Below are positions 9,217 to 19,362 of a stretch of DNA of 64,000 bases, piece after piece; the first letter of the stretch is position 1, and the number at the start of each line of letters is the position of its first letter. This stretch comes from Saccharospirillaceae bacterium (lineage in GTDB: Bacteria > Pseudomonadota > Gammaproteobacteria > Pseudomonadales > Oceanobacteraceae). The DNA is taken from positions 992,001-1,056,000 of the forward strand of contig JAKVCS010000003.1 of NCBI GenBank assembly GCA_022448365.1. The letters run 5' to 3'. Below the pieces are notes generated by a model. That model saw nothing but the letters and a program-made list of their open reading frames with translations, made no database searches and had not been told where the DNA came from. The position numbers were made by a program, and so were the translations under genes.

Positions 9217-10314
9217 TTGAGTACAGAGACTCCTGTAAACCAGACAACTGCACAGATACAAGCGGCTGAACAACCGCAAAGAACACAACATGCGACCAGC
9301 TTTACGCTGGAGCCCGATGATGCTGCGCGGCTATCTAACCTGTGTGGCAATCTCGATAGCCACATTCGCCAGATTGCTGAACACTTTCAACTGACAATCT
9401 ACAACCGCGGCTCCAGATTCAAAGTCGAGGGCAGTGCAAAAGCCAGTAAACGAGCTGCCCATCTGATTCAACGTCTCTACAAAGAGACCCATAACGGTAC
9501 TCAGATCACACCTGACCTCATCCATCTGCTGTTGCAGGAAGACGCTGCAGAAGCGGCTTACGCTCAAGTTAAAAAAGGCCACCAGGCAGGGGTTATCAAA
9601 ACACCGCAAGCGCTGATCAAGCCTCGCGGCCCACACCAGCTGGAATACCTTGAACGGGTTCGTCAGTACGATATTAATTTTGGTATAGGTCCGGCTGGCA
9701 CGGGTAAAACCTTCCTAGCCGTGGCAGCGGCTGTTGAAGCCTTGATGCGTGATGAAGTTAAACGCATCCTTTTGGTCCGCCCGGCGGTTGAAGCCGGCGA
9801 AAAGCTGGGCTTCTTGCCCGGAGACCTGGCACAAAAAATCGATCCGTATCTTCGCCCACTGTACGATGCGTTGTACGAAATGCTTGGTTTCGAGCAAGTT
9901 GCGAAGATGATGGAGCGCAACGTCATTGAAGTAGCGCCGTTGGCTTACATGCGTGGCCGGACACTGAGCCATTCGTTTGTGATTCTCGATGAGAGTCAGA
10001 ATACCACCAAAGAGCAGATGAAGATGTTTCTTACTCGCGTCGGTTTTGGCTCTAAGGCGGTGATTACCGGCGATGTTACTCAGGTTGACCTGCCGCGTGG
10101 TGTCTACTCTGGTCTGAAACATGGTCTGAGTGTGCTCGACGGTGTCGAAGACATCGGAATTACTCGCTTTAATAATCAAGACGTCGTACGTCACCCGCTT
10201 GTCCAGAAAATTGTCGATGCTTACGACAAGCATGATGAACTGGAAAAACAGGCAGAACGTGAGCGCCGTCAACAGCGAAGCGAATCAAACAAAGATAGTC
10301 AGAGTAATGATTGA
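9217..10314 (+). CDS. ybeZ: PhoH-family ATPase (YbeZ)
   Basis: 365 residues. Seen: the N-terminal KH-like region (about 28-90, [13 protein letters not shown] onward), Walker A GPAGTGKT at residues 158-165 and Walker B VILDESQN near residue 255, followed by the PhoH signature [20 protein letters not shown]. Family knowledge: YbeZ partners YbeY in 16S rRNA maturation and ribosome quality control. The start is TTG 9217, the first start codon after an in-frame stop at 9193; no upstream ATG exists. The tail is highly charged ([16 protein letters not shown]). Second gene of the operon, 49 bp after miaB. Confidence 0.95.
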   Translation: MSTETPVNQTTAQIQAAEQPQRTQHATSFTLEPDDAARLSNLCGNLDSHIRQIAEHFQLTIYNRGSRFKVEGSAKASKRAAHLIQRLYKETHNGTQITPDLIHLLLQEDAAEAAYAQVKKGHQAGVIKTPQALIKPRGPHQLEYLERVRQYDINFGIGPAGTGKTFLAVAAAVEALMRDEVKRILLVRPAVEAGEKLGFLPGDLAQKIDPYLRPLYDALYEMLGFEQVAKMMERNVIEVAPLAYMRGRTLSHSFVILDESQNTTKEQMKMFLTRVGFGSKAVITGDVTQVDLPRGVYSGLKHGLSVLDGVEDIGITRFNNQDVVRHPLVQKIVDAYDKHDELEKQAERERRQQRSESNKDSQSND

Positions 10315-10804
10315 GCACATGAACGCATCAGAACTGTTTGTTGATGTGCAGATTGCAGATGACATCGGCGATCATCACAAACTCCCCTCCGCAGAGACAT
10401 TAACCGCTTGGGCCGATGCCGCTATCTCAGGGCGCTGCCAGCTGGAAGATCCGGAGCTGACCATTCGCCTGGTCGATAATCCGGAAAGTCAGCAACTCAA
10501 TAGCGAATACCGTGGTAAAGACAAACCAACCAACGTCTTGTCTTTCCCGTTTGAAGCGCCGCCCGAAGTCCCGATACCCTTACTAGGTGACCTGATCATC
10601 GCTGTCCCGGTAGTCGAACAGGAAGCTATTGAGCAAAATAAAACCAGTGAGGCTCACTGGGCACACATGGTCGTACATGGCTGCTTGCATTTATTGGGGT
10701 ACGACCATATAAAGGATGACGAAGCGGAAGCAATGGAGAGTCTGGAGCGCACAATTCTGGCACAGCTCGGATTTGGCGACCCCTATTCTGAAGAGAAACT
10801 ATGA
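10307..10804 (+). CDS. ybeY: YbeY, endoribonuclease / rRNA maturation factor
   Basis: 165 residues. Single-strand endoribonuclease for 16S rRNA 3'-end processing and 70S quality control (family knowledge). Seen: the zinc-binding motif [11 protein letters not shown], giving His124, His128 and His134, and the conserved block [16 protein letters not shown]. The start at ATG 10307 overlaps the ybeZ end by 8 bp; ATG 10319, five bases after the ybeZ stop, gives a length closer to E. coli YbeY and is equally possible. Its stop overlaps the corC start (ATGA). Confidence 0.96.
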   Translation: MIEHMNASELFVDVQIADDIGDHHKLPSAETLTAWADAAISGRCQLEDPELTIRLVDNPESQQLNSEYRGKDKPTNVLSFPFEAPPEVPIPLLGDLIIAVPVVEQEAIEQNKTSEAHWAHMVVHGCLHLLGYDHIKDDEAEAMESLERTILAQLGFGDPYSEEKL

Positions 10805-11643
10805 GCGAAGAGCGACCGAGCAGCCAGCATAAAGGCTGGCTGGAAAAAATCACCGACTTATTTTCTGACGACCCTCAAAGCCGTCAGGACATCAAAGAAA
10901 TTGTCCGAGAAGCGGCACAACGTAGCATTGTTGATAGCGAAACCCTGACAATTCTTGAGGGCGCCCTGCAGGTATCGGAGATGCAGGTCAGGGATATTAT
11001 GATTCCTCGCTCCCAGATGATTTCAATCAATCTGAATGATCTTCTGAAAGATTATTTACCTCAGATTATTGAGTCTGCTCACTCGCGTTTTCCGGTACTG
11101 GGTGAAGATCAGGATGAAGTGCTTGGCATTTTGCTGGCAAAAGACCTTTTGCCATTAATCCTTAATGAAAATCGTGAAGACTTCCACCTGAAGCAGGTAC
11201 TGCGCCCGACCACATTTGTCCCCGAGAGCAAACGCCTCAATGTCTTACTCCAGGAGTTTCGGGCGACGCGTAACCACATGGCGATTGTGGTTGATGAGTT
11301 TGGTGGCGTTGCCGGACTGGTTACCATTGAAGATGTGCTGGAGCAAATTGTCGGCGAAATCGAGGACGAGCACGATTTCGACGAAGATGACAGCATGATA
11401 AAAGAGGTCGAAGAAGGCATCACTATGGTGAAAGCACTGACACCGATCGAAGATTTCAATGAGCACTTCAGCACGAAAATTCAGGACCAGGATTTTGATA
11501 CCATCGGTGGTATCGTTGTACATCACTTTGGCAGAGTGCCAGAGTGCAACGAATGCATCCGGGTCGATAATCTGAGTTTCAAAGTGGTGAATGGCACCAG
11601 CCGCCAGATTAATCTGCTGGAAGTAACCGCCGTCGCGGACTGA
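10801..11643 (+). CDS. corC: CorC/YbeX, CBS-domain Mg2+/Co2+ efflux-associated protein
   Basis: 280 residues, the usual length. Seen: an N-terminal soluble helix, a tandem CBS pair (about 65-190, starting with [16 protein letters not shown] and containing [27 protein letters not shown]) and a C-terminal CorC_HlyC transporter-associated domain (about 205-280). No membrane segment is present, matching YbeX rather than the membrane-bound CNNM proteins. The family is linked to Mg/Co homeostasis, and in E. coli ybeX to ribosome metabolism. ATGA overlap with ybeY indicates translational coupling. Confidence 0.95.
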   Translation: MSEERPSSQHKGWLEKITDLFSDDPQSRQDIKEIVREAAQRSIVDSETLTILEGALQVSEMQVRDIMIPRSQMISINLNDLLKDYLPQIIESAHSRFPVLGEDQDEVLGILLAKDLLPLILNENREDFHLKQVLRPTTFVPESKRLNVLLQEFRATRNHMAIVVDEFGGVAGLVTIEDVLEQIVGEIEDEHDFDEDDSMIKEVEEGITMVKALTPIEDFNEHFSTKIQDQDFDTIGGIVVHHFGRVPECNECIRVDNLSFKVVNGTSRQINLLEVTAVAD

Positions 11644-11688
11644 ATATTCGCTCGCGACTATTACGACAATAACTATTAGCGGTGCATT

Positions 11689-13251
11689 ATGTCGCAGTTA
11701 CTCACCTATCTGAAAGACGGCCAGTCGAACGTTCGCTGGCTGGCTCCCCTGCTCTTGCTCTCTGCCGGGTTACTTTTCCCCATTGCTTTGGCACCTTTGT
11801 TCTGGTGGCCACTGGGGTTGTTCAGTATTGCTGTTTTTGTCCACGCGATATGGCAAAGCAAGAGTACAAAGCAGGCATTCTGGCGCTCCTGGTGGTTCAG
11901 TTTCGGGAAATTCTCATCCGGCGTATCCTGGATCTATGTCAGCATGCACGATCATGGCGGCACACCAGCACCACTAGCCATCATACTTATTGGGTTATTT
12001 GCCGCATTTCTCGCGACCTTCCCGGCATTCTGGTTCGCTCTGCGCCAGCGCTTTTTCTCTTCAGCACTGACGTGGCTGACGATTCCCGTGTTCTGGTTTT
12101 TACATGAATGGTTCCGCAGTTGGTTTATGACAGGCTTTCCCTGGCTGTTCGCCGGAGATGCGCATTTATCAAGCTGGATTTCAGGCTGGGCACCGGTGAT
12201 TGGTAGCTATGGTTTATCTCTGATTTTACTGCTGAGTGTAACGGCTGGTTATCAGGCATGGCAGACGCGCAAACCGGTTTACTTGCTGATATTTTTACTT
12301 TGGCCAGCTGGGCTGTTACTGCAACAGCAACAGTGGACTGAAAAAACCGGTGAACTTAACGTAGCTGCCGTTCAGGGCAATATCCCGCAGGATAAAAAGT
12401 GGTTACCTGAAATGGTAACTCCGACCATAAACGCCTACTACGGAGAAACCCGCGCTCATTGGGAAGCTGACTTAGTACTGTGGCCTGAAACGGCTGTAAC
12501 CCTGCTGCTCAACCAGTTTCAGCCATACCTGGACGCCTTCTCACGGGAGGCGTCCGAACATCAAACGACATTAATCACGGGCATCCCCTATCGTTACCCG
12601 AAGGGCCATCCGCTAGCCGGTGAGCTTCACAACAGCATCATTGCCTCAGGCAACGGCGAAGGCATTTATCACAAACAACAACTGGTGCCGTTCGGCGAAT
12701 TTGTTCCATTAGAAAAGCAAATTCGTGGCTTGATCCCATTTTTTGACCTGGAAATGTCAAGCTTCTTACATGGGGAGCCACAGCAACAACCGCTCAAAGT
12801 GACTAAGACCAGCACCATGGGCACAGAAGAGTTATTCCTGATTGCACCTTACATCTGCTATGAAATCGCCTATCCGCAGCTGGTAAGCAGATTGGCAACC
12901 AACGCTGATATGCTGATAACAGTCAGCAACGATGCCTGGTTTGGCGACTCTCTCGGGCCCAAACAACACATGGCTCTGGCTCAGATGCGAGCATTGGAAA
13001 CACAACGCTACTTATTACGTTCAACCAATACCGGCATCACCGCGCTTGTGAACGAAAAGGGCGAAATTATTGATACGTTGCCGCTGGAAGTTCGTGGCAC
13101 ATTAACAGGGATTGCCGAAATGCGTCAGGGCCAAACACCTTATATGCGATTCGGTCTTTGGCCTCTGCTCACTTTTAGCGTATTGGTCTTACTATTTGCA
13201 CGCTTTCAAGCGGCGCGTCAGGGCCGGCCAGCACCTGCTGCCAGCTCCTGA
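11689..13251 (+). CDS. lnt: Apolipoprotein N-acyltransferase (Lnt)
   Basis: 520 residues. Inner-membrane enzyme that N-acylates the diacylglyceryl-Cys of lipoproteins, the last maturation step before Lol sorting. Seen: a hydrophobic N-terminal region with about six membrane segments (about 20-220), then a nitrilase-like periplasmic domain with the Glu-Lys-Cys triad in WPETAV, HKQQLVPFGEF and APYICYEIAYP, and a final membrane helix. The last 77 bp overlap the convergent GntR-type gene, so the C-terminal tail AARQGRPAPAASS is encoded opposite that gene's end. Last gene of the operon. Confidence 0.97.
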   Translation: MSQLLTYLKDGQSNVRWLAPLLLLSAGLLFPIALAPLFWWPLGLFSIAVFVHAIWQSKSTKQAFWRSWWFSFGKFSSGVSWIYVSMHDHGGTPAPLAIILIGLFAAFLATFPAFWFALRQRFFSSALTWLTIPVFWFLHEWFRSWFMTGFPWLFAGDAHLSSWISGWAPVIGSYGLSLILLLSVTAGYQAWQTRKPVYLLIFLLWPAGLLLQQQQWTEKTGELNVAAVQGNIPQDKKWLPEMVTPTINAYYGETRAHWEADLVLWPETAVTLLLNQFQPYLDAFSREASEHQTTLITGIPYRYPKGHPLAGELHNSIIASGNGEGIYHKQQLVPFGEFVPLEKQIRGLIPFFDLEMSSFLHGEPQQQPLKVTKTSTMGTEELFLIAPYICYEIAYPQLVSRLATNADMLITVSNDAWFGDSLGPKQHMALAQMRALETQRYLLRSTNTGITALVNEKGEIIDTLPLEVRGTLTGIAEMRQGQTPYMRFGLWPLLTFSVLVLLFARFQAARQGRPAPAASS

Positions 13252-14017
13252 TGTTGCGATCATTCTTTAGTGGGGAACTGACGAGGCGCGGTTCTTCCGG
13301 CACATTACGCAGATGTTCATACAAAGGTTCTGTGAGCTGCTCAATGTATTGCAGATATTCGTTGATAAGATCATCCAGGTTCACATTGGCCTGACGTGCT
13401 TTCATGACAATACTGACCTGAAAAGTCAGGTGCTGCTTCACATCAATCAACTCAAACAGTTTCTCGGTTAGCAAAGTGCGGATGCGCCGGGAACTGTTTG
13501 CTGATGCTTGAAGCACCAGGTTACCGGTCGCCTCCATCAGCGCTTCAATAATATCGACCTCCATCCTTGCCAGTTCTTGAGTACTGTGACCCCGCTCCAC
13601 ACTACGGTACATTGCCTGTACCATTTCAAGCATTCGGTCGTCGTCAGTTATGCCATCGCGCCGACGCTTTTCCAAAGCCAGCTTTACCGCTGTCGGAATA
13701 GCGCGATTGAACAGCTCCAGCCCTGCCAGCAATAAGCGACCACCTAACTCAAGTTCAGGTATCCGATACAGGTTATCCAGGAAGTCCAGCCCCATATCGG
13801 TATGGATATTACACACCCGAATACCAGATCCCTGAACACTGTTCACAGCGTTCATGCGTCCGAGAGTACGAAGCGCCATACGTAATGAAGTCCGATCAAC
13901 AGACAATAGCTCAGCCAGTTGTCTCTCGGGCGGGAGTTTGTCTCCGGCTTTGAGTTCGCCGGTAAAAATCAGTGCGATGAGTAAATCCGCAATCTGATCA
14001 GGCAGGGTTTTTGCCAT
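13175..14017 (-). CDS. GntR/FadR-type transcriptional regulator
   Basis: 280 residues. The N-terminal winged helix (about 5-75) is typical GntR: LPDQIADLLIALIFTGELKAG, then KLPPERQLAELLSVDRTSLRMALRTL and GSGIRV. The C-terminal all-helical domain (about 90-240) resembles FCD-type regulators, but at the first metal-ligand position (usually DxxFH) the sequence is MEVDIIEALMEATGN, lacking the histidine, so a metal site may be absent. Its 3' end overlaps the end of lnt by 77 bp tail to tail. Upstream, a near-palindrome around GGTTAACC could be its operator. The effector is unknown. Confidence 0.88.
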   Translation of the reverse strand: MAKTLPDQIADLLIALIFTGELKAGDKLPPERQLAELLSVDRTSLRMALRTLGRMNAVNSVQGSGIRVCNIHTDMGLDFLDNLYRIPELELGGRLLLAGLELFNRAIPTAVKLALEKRRRDGITDDDRMLEMVQAMYRSVERGHSTQELARMEVDIIEALMEATGNLVLQASANSSRRIRTLLTEKLFELIDVKQHLTFQVSIVMKARQANVNLDDLINEYLQYIEQLTEPLYEHLRNVPEEPRLVSSPLKNDRNIRSWQQVLAGPDAPLESVQIVRPIR

Positions 14018-14137
14018 TACGTTTTTCTTTTAATTATTGGTGAGATACAGCACAAGTCTGGCTAAAATCAAACAACAGTGCAAGCCGACAAACTGGCCTG
14101 GGTTGTAAAAACTTACATCGCCAATACAAATTCTGTC

Positions 14138-14166
14138 TTGCTAATGTAACACGCCTTCACTAGCAT
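14138..14166 (+). promoter_or_regulatory. Candidate sigma70 promoter in the GntR-DUF6164 gap
   Basis: TTGCTA, 17-bp spacer, TAGCAT; four of six consensus bases in each hexamer. It points right, about 95 bp upstream of a strong terminator, which suggests a short transcript. Confidence 0.35.
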
Positions 14167-14179
14167 TGGTTAACCCAAT
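14165..14179. promoter_or_regulatory. Near-palindrome, possible GntR-regulator operator
   Basis: ATTGGTTAACCCAAT contains the perfect palindrome GGTTAACC with near-symmetric flanks. It lies 148 bp upstream of the GntR-type gene and directly on the -10 of the rightward promoter candidate. Assignment to the neighbouring regulator is inference. Confidence 0.35.
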
Positions 14180-14292
14180 TAAGAGACATGCACACTCTCT
14201 TTTCGTTTGGTACGACGCAGAACTTCCATTCGTTCTGGCCTGATGTGATAAGTGCCACCCAACCGCCGCGTTAATCGTTTGGCGGTTTTTTT
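14173..14292 (+). ncRNA. Candidate small RNA or long leader, about 120 nt
   Basis: The 317-bp gap between two divergently arranged genes holds a rightward promoter candidate and, 95 bp later, a strong rightward terminator, with no ORF of credible size between them. No other + strand gene ends here that would need the terminator: lnt ended 1 kb earlier. A free-standing sRNA, or an attenuated leader of the DUF6164 gene (ATG 14335), would explain this. No known RNA family is recognised. Confidence 0.3.
14261..14292 (+). terminator. Rho-independent terminator without an obvious upstream gene
   Basis: Arms AACCGCC and GGCGGTT around a 13-base loop, followed by a run of T to base 14292. It points toward and lies just upstream of the DUF6164 gene. 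Confidence 0.65.
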
Positions 14293-14334
14293 ATGCCCGT
14301 TTACAATAACCTTCCGAAATCAATCAGATCTGTT

Positions 14335-14700
14335 ATGGCGAAACTACTATTTAAACTCAATGGTGTTAGTGAAGAAGAGGCGAATGAAATTCGTGAGCTA
14401 CTGGACGAACATGATGTTGATTACTACGAGACACATTCCGGACGTTGGGGAATTTCACTGGCGGCGGTCTGGATCAAAAACAATGATCAGTTTGAATCCG
14501 CACGGGAGTTAATACTGGCGAGTCAGCGGCAACGACAAATAAGCTTACGAACAGAGTTCGAAAAACAACGATTGAATGGTGAAATTCCTGACTGGCGCCA
14601 GCGCTTACGGGAAAGACCAATCGATTTTATTGCGGCTGGATTGGCCATCGCATTTATTCTTGGAATCATGCTCTGGCCCTTTTTAACCATCTTCGAATAG
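14335..14700 (+). CDS. DUF6164 family protein, C-terminal membrane segment
   Basis: 121 residues from ATG 14335, whose product begins MAKLLFKLNGVSEEEANEI, the usual DUF6164 opening; the frame extends upstream to ATG 14293, but that start lies right against the terminator T run and adds an unconserved 14 residues. Seen: a ferredoxin-like N-terminal part with DVDYYETHSGRWGISLAAVW, a charged helix (about 55-90) and one C-terminal membrane helix (FIAAGLAIAFILGIMLWPFL). The family is common beside housekeeping genes in proteobacteria but uncharacterised. Convergent with mutT, 4 bp apart. Confidence 0.85.
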   Translation: MAKLLFKLNGVSEEEANEIRELLDEHDVDYYETHSGRWGISLAAVWIKNNDQFESARELILASQRQRQISLRTEFEKQRLNGEIPDWRQRLRERPIDFIAAGLAIAFILGIMLWPFLTIFE

Positions 14701-14704
14701 TGAA

Positions 14705-15115
14705 TTAACTCAAACGTGCTGCAATAGCATCAATGATTGGTCTGTTTGCCTCCGGGAATTGGTATTCATCTAATTCGTGCGCTTTTATCCAGCGTACTTC
14801 CTGACCCTCGGCACCATGAGCTAGCAGGGCGTCATTAATACCAATTTCGACCCAATACACATCCAGAAATACTCTTTTATCTGGATACTCAAATGGAATT
14901 TGCATCAGCTCAGACATATTAGACTCCGCCGTCGGCAGAGCTACCTCTTCATCCAACTCACGCACCAGCGCTGCTGTAACCGTCTCACCATCCTCGACTT
15001 TACCGCCAGGAAACTCCCATAAACCGCCCTGATGTTTATCATCTGGTCGCTTGGCAATTAATACTTCAGCATCGTTTACAACAGCTACAGCAACGGCAAC
15101 ATGGACTTCTTTCAT
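14705..15115 (-). CDS. mutT: MutT-like Nudix hydrolase (8-oxo-dGTP diphosphatase)
   Basis: 136 residues from ATG 15115 (MKEVHVAVAV, as in MutT); the in-frame GTG 15130 is less likely. Seen: a Nudix box from GGKVEDGETV to RELDEEVAL that fits Gx5Ex7REUxEExGU except that the last Gly is Ala. The catalytic Glu residues are intact. The length and the HVAVAVVNDAEVLIAKR start fit MutT, which removes 8-oxo-dGTP from the nucleotide pool. The location, downstream of secA and argJ, matches mutT placement in Pseudomonas-like genomes. Likely co-transcribed with argJ after an 88-bp gap. Confidence 0.92.
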   Translation of the reverse strand: MKEVHVAVAVAVVNDAEVLIAKRPDDKHQGGLWEFPGGKVEDGETVTAALVRELDEEVALPTAESNMSELMQIPFEYPDKRVFLDVYWVEIGINDALLAHGAEGQEVRWIKAHELDEYQFPEANRPIIDAIAARLS

Positions 15116-15203
15116 AAACCGAATATTCACTACTTAATTAATTTCAATCCGACATTCTCACTATCGGAAAAACGTAAAAGATGCTCACCAGATAGCAGAC
15201 TGA

Positions 15204-16421
15204 TTAAGAGCGGTAATCCGCATTAATCGATACATACTCATGAGACAAATCAGTCGTCCATAACGTTTCTGCAATATCGCCCCGTCCCAACTGAATACGA
15301 ATAGCGAATTCGCTTTTAGCAAAAATTGCAGAACCAGCCTCTTCTGTGTAGCTGGCACAACGTCCACCGTCTTCTACGATCTGAACATCATCGAGAAATA
15401 TCTGAACCCTTTTAAGATCAAAGTCCTCGACACCACTGCGTCCAACAGCAGCGAGTATGCGACCCCAGTTAGCATCCGACGCGAACAGCGCAGTTTTTAC
15501 CAAAGGAGAGTGCGCAACGGTATAAGCAACGTCTAGCGCTTCTTTCTGGCCAGCCGCAGTTGATACTTCGACCGTAACGAATTTAGTAGCTCCCTCTCCA
15601 TCACGAACAATTGCCTGTGCCAGTACCTGAAACGCATTTTTTAATTCTGCAAATAATTGCTGTGCCTCAGCAGAAGCTGCATCGTTGATAACTAACGAAG
15701 ATTTACCCGTTGCGATTAGCATGCAAGAGTCATTGGTTGAGGTATCACCATCGATGGTAATGCGATTAAACGAAGCATCGGCTAATTGCTTACACCAGGC
15801 CTGCAATACTGATTTCTCAACAGCCGCATCCGTTGCAATGAAACCTAACATAGTCGCCATATTTGGCATGATCATGCCTGCACCTTTTGAAATGCCGGTA
15901 ATCGTAGTTGTCACATCCGAAATTTGGCATTGAGTACTGAATCCCTTTGGCAAAGTGTCTGTCGTCATGATACCTGACGCAGCACGTTCCCAATTATTCT
16001 GGCTTAAATCGGAGAACGCCGCTGGAATACCGCGTTCAAATGCTGCCATATCAAGCGGCTCACCAATAACACCAGTAGAAAATGGTAAAACCTGATCAAC
16101 AGAACAACCGGTTGTCTGTGCCACCAATGTGCAGCTTTCAATCGCATTCTGATAACCATCAGGCCCGGTTCCAGCGTTAGCATTGCCGGTATTAATTAAT
16201 AGATACCTTGGATCACGCTTAGACAGGTGGTCCTTACAAATCGTCACAGGCGCCGCACAAAATGCATTGAGTGTAAAAACGCCTGCGGTAACGGCCGTTT
16301 CAGCCAATTGAATCAAAACCATATCGTCGCGATTCTGATAGCGGACTCCGGCTTGGGTAATGCCTAACTCAATTCCATCAACCGCGCAAAAATCTTTAAA
16401 TACTTCGAAATTAACAGCCAT
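15204..16421 (-). CDS. argJ: ArgJ, bifunctional ornithine acetyltransferase/N-acetylglutamate synthase
   Basis: 405 residues. Transfers acetyl from N-acetylornithine to glutamate in the cyclic arginine pathway. Seen: the self-cleavage and nucleophile site PNMATMLGF with Thr190, so the protein should process between Ala189 and Thr190 into two chains; the oxyanion segment FSTGVIGEPL; and SGIMTTDT. Whether it is mono- or bifunctional cannot be read from the sequence. ATG 16421 is used. It follows secA on the same strand but is separated by a strong terminator, so it probably has its own promoter in the 196-bp gap. Confidence 0.97.
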   Translation of the reverse strand: MAVNFEVFKDFCAVDGIELGITQAGVRYQNRDDMVLIQLAETAVTAGVFTLNAFCAAPVTICKDHLSKRDPRYLLINTGNANAGTGPDGYQNAIESCTLVAQTTGCSVDQVLPFSTGVIGEPLDMAAFERGIPAAFSDLSQNNWERAASGIMTTDTLPKGFSTQCQISDVTTTITGISKGAGMIMPNMATMLGFIATDAAVEKSVLQAWCKQLADASFNRITIDGDTSTNDSCMLIATGKSSLVINDAASAEAQQLFAELKNAFQVLAQAIVRDGEGATKFVTVEVSTAAGQKEALDVAYTVAHSPLVKTALFASDANWGRILAAVGRSGVEDFDLKRVQIFLDDVQIVEDGGRCASYTEEAGSAIFAKSEFAIRIQLGRGDIAETLWTTDLSHEYVSINADYRS

Positions 16422-16565
16422 AATTTACCTCTTACACCACTATTTTCAGTGCTTCCAAATAGCGATATGTGTAATTTCCTAACCAGCGTCAGAACGTGAC
16501 TCTGCAAACCAATTCAGTAGTTGGAAATGACAAAAATTGCTACTTAAATTCGTCTCTTTTAAAAC

Positions 16566-16595
16566 AAATATGCAGCCAGTTGGCTGCATATTTTT
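16566..16595 (-). terminator. Terminator after secA (usable in both directions)
   Basis: ATATGCAGCCA-GT-TGGCTGCATAT, 11-bp arms, 23 bases past the secA stop. The leftward transcript ends in TATTTGTTTT; the rightward side carries TTTTT. Confidence 0.85.
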
Positions 16596-16617
16596 CAATC
16601 ACAGGAAAACAGATCTA

Positions 16618-19362
16618 TTAATTCAGCTTACCGTGACAATGCTTGAACTTCTTACCGGAGCCACATGGACAAGGATCATTTCGACCTACCTTTACACCAT
16701 CCCGGACAAAGGGTTTTGCTGCTTCAACGTCATCCGCTGCTTCGCGAGGTTTGTCGGCGGCAACCGCTGAGGTCGCTTCATCATGCTGATAGCTGGCAGC
16801 TTTAGCTTGAGCTTCGGCCTGAGCACGTCGCTGCTCTTCCATCTCACGCACTTCTTCTTCTTCACGTACTTTCACATGAGAAAGTACCCGGATAGTTTCA
16901 TGCTTGATGTTCTTCAATAACTCCTGAAATAGTTCAAACGACTCCCGCTTGTATTCCTGCTTCGGATTCTTCTGTCCATAGCCACGCAGATGAATCCCCT
17001 GACGCAGGTGATCCATTGTCGCCAGATGTTCTTTCCATAAGTTATCCAGAATCTGCAACATGACCTGTTTTTCGAACATACGAATCGGTTCAGAACCGAC
17101 AGAGGCCTCTTTATCCTCATAGGCTGTCTGAATATTCTCCTGAATACGCTCACGCAGGGTTTCTTCGTAGAGCTTGTCTTCATTGTCTAACCACGCCTGG
17201 ATCGGCTGATCGATATCAAATTCAGACTTCAGGTGCGATTCCAATCCAGCAACGTCCCACTGCTCTTCAAGACTTTGCGGTGCTATGTAACCGTTAATCG
17301 CTTCGTTAACCACATCCTTTCGGATATTTGCAATGACACCAGAAATATCAGCCATAGCCATCAGATCGTTACGCTGCTCGTAAACAACACGGCGCTGATC
17401 ATTAGCAACGTCATCATATTCCAGCAATTGTTTACGAATATCGAAGTTGCGACCTTCAACTTTTCGCTGCGCTTTCTCAACCGCGTTGGTCACCATCTTA
17501 TGTTCTATGGATTCACCATCTTTCATGCCTAATGCCTGCATCATGCCTCTCATTCGTTCAGACATGAAAATTCGCATCAGATTATCTTCAAGAGATAAGA
17601 AGAAACGCGTCGAACCAGCATCCCCCTGACGGCCGGAGCGACCACGTAGCTGGTTATCAATACGACGTGACTCATGGCGTTCGGTACCAATGATATGTAA
17701 ACCACCGGCCTCAAGGATATCGTCATGGCGTTTTTGCCAGGTTTCGCGAATTTCAGCAATCTTGTCGTCGGCTGGATTATCCAATGCTGCAACTTCGGAT
17801 TCCCAGTTACCGCCCAACATAATATCGGTACCTCGACCAGCCATGTTGGTAGCGATGGTTACGGCTCCCGGGCGACCCGCTTCAGCGATAATCTGAGCTT
17901 CACGAGCATTTTCTTTAGCGTTCAGAACGTTATGAGCAACCTTAGCCTTCTGCAACACCTGAGAAATATACTCGGATGATTCAATAGAAGCGGTACCAAC
18001 CAATACCGGGCGGTTTTGTGCAATAACTTCACGGATTTCCTCAACAACAGCATCGTATTTTTCGCGCTGGGTGGCATAAATCACGTCGTTAAAGTCGATA
18101 CGCTGGATCGGTTTATTTGTTGGAATAACAACCACGTCGAGAGCGTAAATCTGATGAAATTCAAACGCCTCAGTATCCGCGGTGCCCGTCATGCCAGCCA
18201 GCTTACCGTATAAGCGGAAGTAATTCTGAAACGTGGTTGATGCCAACGTTTGACTCTCAGCCTGAATTTCCACACCTTCTTTCGCTTCAACGGCCTGGTG
18301 CAGGCCTTCACTCCAGCGACGGCCGGGCATCGTTCGCCCTGTGTGCTCATCGACAATGACAATCTGCCCTTGCTGGACGATATAATCGACATTCTTCTGA
18401 TACACAGCATGAGCTTTTAAAGCCGCATGGACGTGGTGTAACAACGTGAGGTTAGCCGCTGCGTATAAACTCTCACCTTCACCAAGAATACCTGCTTCAG
18501 TGAGCAATTCCTCAACATACTCATGGCCCTCTTCGGTAAGTTCGATAGAGCGCTGCTTTTCGTCAACAATGTAGTGTCCGGTAGTAATCGCCTGACCACT
18601 GTCTTCGTTTTCTTCACCTTTTTCGAGTTGTGGCACCAACTCATTAATAGCGCGATATTGCGCTGAGCTGTCCTCTGCCGGGCCTGAAATAATCAAAGGA
18701 GTACGAGCTTCATCGATAAGAATCGAGTCAACCTCATCCACAATGGCAAAATTAAGGTCACGCTGAGCTTTATCATCTAGAGAGAAAGCCATATTGTCGC
18801 GCAAGTAATCGAAACCAAACTCGTTATTCGTTCCGTAGACAATATCGGCCTGATACTGTTCGCGCTTTTCAACCGGATTCTGGCCAGGTACCACAATACC
18901 CACGCTCATACCCAGGAATTCGAATAAAGGGCGATTCCACTCAGCATCCCGGCGGGCAAGGTAGTCATTCACGGTAACAACGTGAACGCCTTTACCTGAT
19001 AATGCATTGAGATAACTTGGCAGGGTAGCAACCAGTGTTTTACCTTCACCCGTGCGCATTTCCGCAATGCGGCCTTCGTGCAGAGTAATACCACCAATCA
19101 TCTGTACATCGAAGTGACGCATTTCCATCACGCGCGTACATGCTTCACGACAAACAGCAAAGGCTTCTGGCAACAACTGATCCAATGTCTCGCCATCGTT
19201 TATACGCTGCTTAAATTCAGCGGTTTTGGCCTTTAACTCGTCGTCCGAGAGAGTTTTAAGACCCTCTTCCAGAGTGTTTATTTGGGCTACAACTTTGCCC
19301 ATGCGCTTAAGTTCACGGCTGTTTTTACTGCCGAAAATCTTGCGAAACAGATTACCGATCAT
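16618..19362 (-). CDS. secA: SecA, preprotein translocase ATPase
   Basis: 914 residues, normal length. ATP-driven motor that pushes unfolded preproteins through SecYEG. Seen: an amphipathic N-terminus ([18 protein letters not shown]), Walker A within [14 protein letters not shown] (about residue 100), the [15 protein letters not shown] block, the PPX region, [14 protein letters not shown], the second RecA-like domain ([13 protein letters not shown]) and the C-terminal zinc-binding SecB/lipid-binding tail [14 protein letters not shown]. Between the M23 gene and argJ, the usual place next to lpxC/ftsZ in Pseudomonas-like genomes. No SecM-like leader ORF is evident upstream. Confidence 0.99.
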   Translation of the reverse strand: MIGNLFRKIFGSKNSRELKRMGKVVAQINTLEEGLKTLSDDELKAKTAEFKQRINDGETLDQLLPEAFAVCREACTRVMEMRHFDVQMIGGITLHEGRIAEMRTGEGKTLVATLPSYLNALSGKGVHVVTVNDYLARRDAEWNRPLFEFLGMSVGIVVPGQNPVEKREQYQADIVYGTNNEFGFDYLRDNMAFSLDDKAQRDLNFAIVDEVDSILIDEARTPLIISGPAEDSSAQYRAINELVPQLEKGEENEDSGQAITTGHYIVDEKQRSIELTEEGHEYVEELLTEAGILGEGESLYAAANLTLLHHVHAALKAHAVYQKNVDYIVQQGQIVIVDEHTGRTMPGRRWSEGLHQAVEAKEGVEIQAESQTLASTTFQNYFRLYGKLAGMTGTADTEAFEFHQIYALDVVVIPTNKPIQRIDFNDVIYATQREKYDAVVEEIREVIAQNRPVLVGTASIESSEYISQVLQKAKVAHNVLNAKENAREAQIIAEAGRPGAVTIATNMAGRGTDIMLGGNWESEVAALDNPADDKIAEIRETWQKRHDDILEAGGLHIIGTERHESRRIDNQLRGRSGRQGDAGSTRFFLSLEDNLMRIFMSERMRGMMQALGMKDGESIEHKMVTNAVEKAQRKVEGRNFDIRKQLLEYDDVANDQRRVVYEQRNDLMAMADISGVIANIRKDVVNEAINGYIAPQSLEEQWDVAGLESHLKSEFDIDQPIQAWLDNEDKLYEETLRERIQENIQTAYEDKEASVGSEPIRMFEKQVMLQILDNLWKEHLATMDHLRQGIHLRGYGQKNPKQEYKRESFELFQELLKNIKHETIRVLSHVKVREEEEVREMEEQRRAQAEAQAKAASYQHDEATSAVAADKPREAADDVEAAKPFVRDGVKVGRNDPCPCGSGKKFKHCHGKLN

